DNA of 64,000 bases from Trametopsis cervina. Its lineage: Eukaryota; Basidiomycota; Agaricomycetes; Polyporales; Irpicaceae. Made by a program: the position numbers and the translations under genes. Shown piece after piece: positions 59,110-64,000 of the stretch (positions are counted from its first letter, which is position 1; each line of letters opens with the position of its first letter). The DNA is taken from contig MU278387.1 of assembly GCA_022385755.1 (NCBI GenBank), positions 93,438 to 157,437 on the forward strand. Reading direction: 5' to 3'. The notes beneath the pieces were generated by a model. The model saw only the letters and a program-made list of their open reading frames with translations, was not told the DNA's origin and made no database searches.

Positions 59110-59450
59110 TGCGCGAGAGGGGTTGCGTGTTGAGCGGCGCGAGAAGGGCTTTGTGCTCTCGTGTGTGATACAATGGAAGCTGGATGCTTGATGTTGGTAC
59201 CGTGTAGTGTACTGTGTATAGGGCTTTGCGTGACCATCGGTTATTATGTTTGTATAAATCACTAATGCATTGTAGAGTCGCCGATGTCGTATGAGCAAAG
59301 AGTCGTGTCGCCGGAACGACCTCGGTTACGGTCCGCGGGGCAGGTGGATAATCCCACGGACGATGATCCACAGACTCGCTTGATCTGACTCTTCGCTCTC
59401 ATCTCGACCAACCACCAGTAGAGCCCGTCCACCCTCACGTATCACAAACC
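59110..59450. other. Intergenic spacer
   Basis: No supported feature between the MAPK relic and the DUF952 gene. Confidence 0.4.
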
Positions 59451-59861
59451 ATGTCCCCGCCGCTCGAACCAACCTCTCCGCCGACGTACCTCTACAAGCT
59501 GATCCCACACACCGCCGCGCCACCGCACCCGCTGCCTGACGCGCTCCCGCTCAGCGCCCTCGACGCGTCCTCGGGGTTCATCCATCTCTCGACAGCGGCG
59601 CAGCTAGGCGGGACGCTCGGCCGTTTCTTTGCAGACGCGCCAAAGATGTACATACTCAAGCTGCGCTATGCTCCGCTGCGTGATACGGAACTCGTGCGCT
59701 GGGAGGACGCGCCCGGGGGCGAGGGCGTGTTCCCGCATTTGTATAATGGGATGAAGCTGGGCAAGGACGAAGTGGAGGAGGTGGGGTTCTGGGAGCGGGA
59801 CGAAAAGACGTGGGAGGAGGTCGCGCACGAGAGGGAAGAGGCGGGATGGTTGGTGTGGTAG
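59451..59861 (+). CDS. DUF952 family protein
   Basis: A single-exon frame of 136 residues. It matches the compact DUF952 fold: YLYKLIPHTAAPP at the start, the hallmark SGFIHLSTAAQLGGTLGRF (the HLS segment carries the conserved His and Ser), LKLRYAPL, and the second hallmark GVFPHLYNGM. Family members are small cytosolic proteins of unknown enzymatic activity, present in bacteria and fungi. Length is normal for the family. Confidence 0.9.
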   Translation: MSPPLEPTSPPTYLYKLIPHTAAPPHPLPDALPLSALDASSGFIHLSTAAQLGGTLGRFFADAPKMYILKLRYAPLRDTELVRWEDAPGGEGVFPHLYNGMKLGKDEVEEVGFWERDEKTWEEVAHEREEAGWLVW

Positions 59862-61070
59862 GGTGTCGGGCATGGTCGAATGAAGATGGTGCGTATGGTG
59901 CATTCATTGTGGTAGAGTGACCTTAATCATGGATGGAAGGCACAGATAATGTACAATAGCTAAACAGGCAACTGCAAATTAAACGATGTACAATGCATAA
60001 TCGCGTATCCTCTCTCGGGTCTGTGTCATGGCACCCGGCTTTTTATCTCGCGGACGAGGGTGTCCGTGCAGATCTGCGTGACCTTGACAACATCGTAAGT
60101 ACAGTTACTGCTCATCTTCGCGTATACGAAATACTTCCTAGCTGCGCGAACGCGTCTCTGCAGCTGATTCAGGCCGAGCGTACCAAAGCGTCTATGGCCG
60201 CCCATCTGTGTCATGGATGTGCGGTCATGAAGCTGAAGGCGGATTTCCCGAACCCCGGCGAGGCCGTGCGCGCAGTTCATGATTAGCCACCAGTCGCCGC
60301 ATCGATCCCATCCATCCAACGACTCATTGGTCTGTTGTGAGGGAGGTCTGGGCAGAACAAGGGAACTCGCGTTCTAGTCCGGCTCCTCTGTGCTACGAGG
60401 TGACGCCCGAATGCCTCTTTACATAACTCATTTGTCGACAGATCTTGACGCAAGCAGGATGGCCCGAAGTATCTGGGTCACCACTGGCTTGTAGAAGCGG
60501 TGGAAATTATAAGGGCGTGTCTAGACCGGGGGACGGTTTTACGTCCTGTGATTGTAGGCTGTAATGGTTGTGAGTGGCTAAGAACAATGGAGGTGCGTAG
60601 CCCCATTTCCAATCCGCCTAGCGATGCTGACAATACAAGGCGACTGCAAGTGTTGTAGTCCAAGCGTGTCCCTCACAACCTTGCTTATTATTTGAAGTGC
60701 ATTTGCTGGTTTATGGTGGACTGCCGACAGCTGATGGCAAGGGCTATTTACGCCACGAAGGATCTTGATCGGGAAACCCGGCACAAGTCCGAAAGCGGCT
60801 GGATGCGGCGGGAAGCGCAAGAACGAGGGTTAGTCTTGCGTCATCATGTTTAGCGAACTCTCTCACTTGGCGATTCCCCTCAGCGCGCGGAACTGACAGC
60901 GCTCACTGCCTTATACAAAATGGGTCATGTCGTCTCATCCGACGCTTCGCATTCCCCACCCGCTTCCTCCCACTCTCCTCACGGCCAGCCGTTCTACACA
61001 AAGCACACATTGACCGACAGCTGACGCCTATCATCGCTTGCGCATAACAAACAACACAACACCGCCAGAC
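59862..61070. other. Intergenic / no convincing gene
   Basis: Frames of up to 97 codons overlap on both strands (for example minus 60319-60026) but show no motif. It contains the upstream region of the epsin gene. Confidence 0.35.
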
Positions 61071-62853
61071 ATGCAGCTCGGCAGAGCTACCGTGCGCGCA
61101 GCAAAGGCAGTCACAAAGGGGTACTCCGATGCCCAGTCTAAAGTACGCCATGCCACCCAGAACGACCCCTCGTCGCCCACCGCGCGCGAACTCGACGATA
61201 TCGCGCATTTGACATACAACCAGTGCGTTCACACCCATTCATTCATATCCGCTGCTCATTATCGCCCCTTTCTTCCCTCCGCAGCATGGACTTTATTGAG
61301 ATTATGGAGGTCTTGGACAAGCGTTTGAATGACAAAGGAAAGCTATGGAGACATGTTTACAAGGTACGTCGCCGTCTTTGTGCTCTCCTTTGTCACCATC
61401 CCGCGGGCGCTGCGCGTCCACTGTATCTGATATCTAAGATGCTCTCTCCGGAACACTGATCATTCTCTCAGGCTCTCGTTGTCATCAACCACTTGCTATA
61501 TACCGGCAGCCCACAAGTTTACCAATACTGCCACAACAACCTTTACGTCTTCAAGACACTACGCGAGTTTCAGTACAGAGACGACGCCGATGCGGACGTC
61601 GGACAGAATGTCCGGTCCGAAGCCAAGGAGGTCACACGCTTGCTCATGAGTCCCGACGAGCTCAAGAACAAGCGGAACGGCAACCGGAGAAGCTACGACG
61701 ACCCCCTGCGCGGGGCGAGCGCCGGGAGGGAGAGGGAGAGGAAGAGGTCAGAGGAGATCCAGGCCGCAAGGAGGCGTAGTCAACAGGAGGAGAGCCAGAG
61801 ACAAACGTCTGAGGAGGATCAGGAGCTGCAGAAGGCGATTGAGTTAAGCAAGAGGGAAGAGGAGGAGCGGTTGAGGGCGATTAGTGACTCAAATAAGGGT
61901 GGTCTATTCGATCAGACGAGGTGAGTAGTCTCGTTGGCGGCTCTCGATGATGCGCTTATACCTGCACGTCATAACCATAGCTTGAGCTCCCAGAAGAAGT
62001 CGGATGACCTGCTCATTGACCTGTCGGATAGCGATACTATCTCTACCCCTATACAAGTACAATACACGCAGGTACCGCTGCCGGCGCAATATACGGCGTA
62101 CCCGGGCCAGCAGCATCCCCAGTACACCTCGACATTCAGCAGCTTCCAGATAGATCCTCAATACACGTACGGCGCACAGCAGGAGGCGATGCAGGTATGT
62201 CTCCATCTTTTGCATGACATATGGGGTGTCCCCTGTTTTTTATGTCTTGGTGTGAGAAGCGTGATGCTGATGGGAACTTGCCTTTCGTCAGGCTGAGTAT
62301 CTACGGCAACAAGCGGAGTGGCAGGCCCAGATGCAGGCGCAACAGCAACAGCAGCAACTGGAGCAGCAGCGTCAACAACAACTGTTGCAGTGGCAAGCTC
62401 AGCAGGCCCAGCAGACTCAACAACAACAGCAAGAACAATCTTACCTGCAGCCTATCGTCCCCCAAACGACGTCGATTGGATCCAACAACCCCTTCGCCCC
62501 CTCTCCCTCTCATTCCCCCTTGCACGGTTATCGCCCCTCGCCGTCGCCGTCACTCTCTAGCACGTCGAGCGCAACAGCAAGCAGTCGGCGGTCGCCAGCG
62601 ACCCCGTTCACTACACGAACAGGTCCGAGCCCAGGAGTGTACGATGAGCGGCACGCGCAGCTTGCGTCGTTGTACGCGATGCGCGGATCGGGAGTCGGGT
62701 CGAAAGGGGAGGATGGTGTGGATACGTTCGGGAACATTGGTGCATTGAGGTACGTCGTGTGTGTGTTTTGTTCGATGGCGGACATGTGCTGATTGGGACT
62801 GGGTTGTCAGGTACATGTCGGGGGTTGCGACGCATAGGACCTCGGCGTTTTGA
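61071..62853 (+). CDS. ENT1/ENT2-like: Epsin-like ENTH-domain endocytic adaptor
   Basis: Exons 61071-61222, 61285-61363, 61472-61920, 61981-62194, 62292-62749 and 62811-62853 give 464 residues. An ENTH domain occupies about residues 1-140 (VRHATQNDPSSPTARELDDI, RLNDKGKLWRHVYKALVVIN, REFQYRD). A ubiquitin-interacting motif follows (QELQKAIELSKREEE, about 195-212), then clathrin-type acidic text LLIDLSDSD, a Gln-rich coiled stretch, and an NPF tripeptide at about residue 364 for EH-domain binding. It binds PtdIns(4,5)P2 at the plasma membrane and couples ubiquitinated cargo to clathrin and actin. Its domain order equals yeast Ent1/Ent2. The last exon codes only 14 residues. Confidence 0.93.
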
Positions 62854-64000
62854 ACCTGAAGTACAAACTGGGCCGTTGCATTTCTTGTTGTATCTTTGGT
62901 TGTTGCGGCTCTTGTACCGGTGAACGGCGAGTATGTTATATATCTATCCACTGAATGACCACGTTGCTACTTTATGTTAGTGTATCCATATTATCTTACT
63001 TGTTCTGTTGTCTATGCACATTCCTATGTCTTCGGACTTCGCTCTCCTCCGCGCAATCTGTTTTGATGCCGTGCCAGTACGGCACACCGCTATGTAATGT
63101 CTGTAGCTGTTCTATTTCTTTTCTTGCCAATAGCATGTGTCATCTGGCTCGAGAGACACTTGGATGAACTGTGCATGGGTGGACATGTGTGCATCAGTTG
63201 TGGCAGGGTTAGCTGTGTGTGCACTCGCCCGTGGCGAGAGTGCTTGTGGTGGGCCCCAAACCCCGCAGCATACCTGTGATGTACCGAGGACATGTGACAT
63301 CCAGCCTCTCGTGACGGGTCAGTAGCAGGGGCATCGCCAGTGGCGAGCCTTGCTGCAGGCCGGGCCTCAGTATTATGCTGGTCAGGCAGTCTAATCGGCC
63401 AATGGCGGCTGTGCTTGTGCTGCGACCGTACAGTGCTTGCAGCTCATGTGGCCCTGCTTATGTAGGCGGCCGCTAATAGCGGCCACTCTCACCATCAGCA
63501 AAACGGCTACGTGCGCTTAGTGTTGTTGGCAGAAGTCTGCCATTCTGCCATGATGCTTTGGCAGAACGGCAACTGCCATCACCAAAAAAACAAAATCGAT
63601 ACCTACACCGCCAATCCGTCCACGCACGTATTTCACCTGATCACTGGCAGATGTTAGACATATGTTTTGTGACACACGAGAATCACCTGTCCCGAGAATG
63701 GGTGTTGACCGCATGCAGCAACAGCTGTTTGTCAGAGTTTCAGTGACAAGTCGTGACAATGACCCAGGTAACGGCACAGACGCGCGTGCTCGGACGGTAA
63801 AGGACATAAAAGAATTGTGCGGAAAGCTGGCTCGAACCAACAGCAAGGTTGGCGCTGTGTCACGCTTATGCCAAACTCTAGAGCTCGTTCGATGTCGAGA
63901 GTAGAGCGAAGCACGCAACAGAAAGGCTTATCACGCAATACCGACCCTCGCAGAGACAAGTAACTATGTAGACTACGACGACGAGGGATTAACCCTAATG
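62854..64000. other. Intergenic, hairpin-rich right end
   Basis: No supported gene. Short stem-loops include CTCGCC-CGT-GGCGAG (63224-63238), TCGCC-AGT-GGCGA (63334-63346), GGCCGCT-AAT-AGCGGCC (63468-63484), and TTCTGCCA with TGGCAGAA near 63544-63567. The window ends with a single TTAACCCTAA, which is too short to call a telomere. Confidence 0.45.

Noticed and set aside
60026..60319. 97-codon minus-strand gene
   Set aside because: Overlaps an equally long opposite-strand frame, no motif.
63984..64000. Telomere end at the right edge
   Set aside because: A single TTAACCCTAA occurs, with no array.

Overview
This window is nuclear DNA of a basidiomycete fungus, most likely an Agaricomycete (wood-decay/polypore type). 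The evidence is dense genes on both strands, many introns of 47-72 nt with GT..AG borders and CT(A/G)A(C/T) branch-like sequences, TATA boxes shortly before starts, and typical Agaricomycete families. These include membrane P450s, a full-size ABCG transporter, a Sec14-RhoGAP protein, an Aim3/Bbc1-type actin-patch protein, an epsin, F-box proteins and lineage-specific kinase-like proteins. I spliced the multi-exon genes by hand; each listed exon chain keeps one open frame from start to stop. No virus, plasmid, CRISPR or rRNA signal was seen.

Layout, left to right. 1-3.5 kb is non-coding. 3.6-9.2 kb holds a zinc-finger-like protein, NADP-glutamate dehydrogenase (GDH), and a broken phosphotransferase gene fused to a copy of the zinc-finger gene's tail. 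10.3-20.4 kb holds two P450 genes flanking a large RING protein; downstream of the RING gene lies a non-coding array of hairpin repeats (16.2-16.8 kb). 20.9-27 kb is a three-copy tandem array of protein-kinase-like genes. 28.3-37.3 kb holds a flavin monooxygenase, an F-box protein and a full-length ABCG transporter.

39-52 kb is mainly conserved housekeeping or cytoskeletal genes: a DUF1365 protein, Sec14-RhoGAP, a small orphan, an Aim3/Bbc1-like protein and an alpha/beta hydrolase. 52.7-59.1 kb mixes live and dead genes: an F-box protein, an inverted and decayed partial copy of the 5.3-7.1 kb GDH gene, a TRIR-like small protein, an orphan 302-residue protein and a decayed MAP kinase gene. 59.4-62.9 kb holds a DUF952 protein and an epsin. 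The last kilobase is non-coding and hairpin-rich.

Functionally, three links can be argued. GDH assimilates ammonium. The two P450s, the monooxygenase and the ABCG pump could serve oxidation and export of small molecules, but no backbone synthase is present, so this is not a demonstrated metabolite cluster. The RhoGAP, Aim3/Bbc1-like protein and epsin all act at cortical actin or endocytic sites. The most unusual material is the covarying hairpin array at 16.58-16.70 kb, the kinase-like triplication with one splice-dead copy, the reshuffled pieces of the GDH/zinc-finger locus, and the MAP kinase relic.
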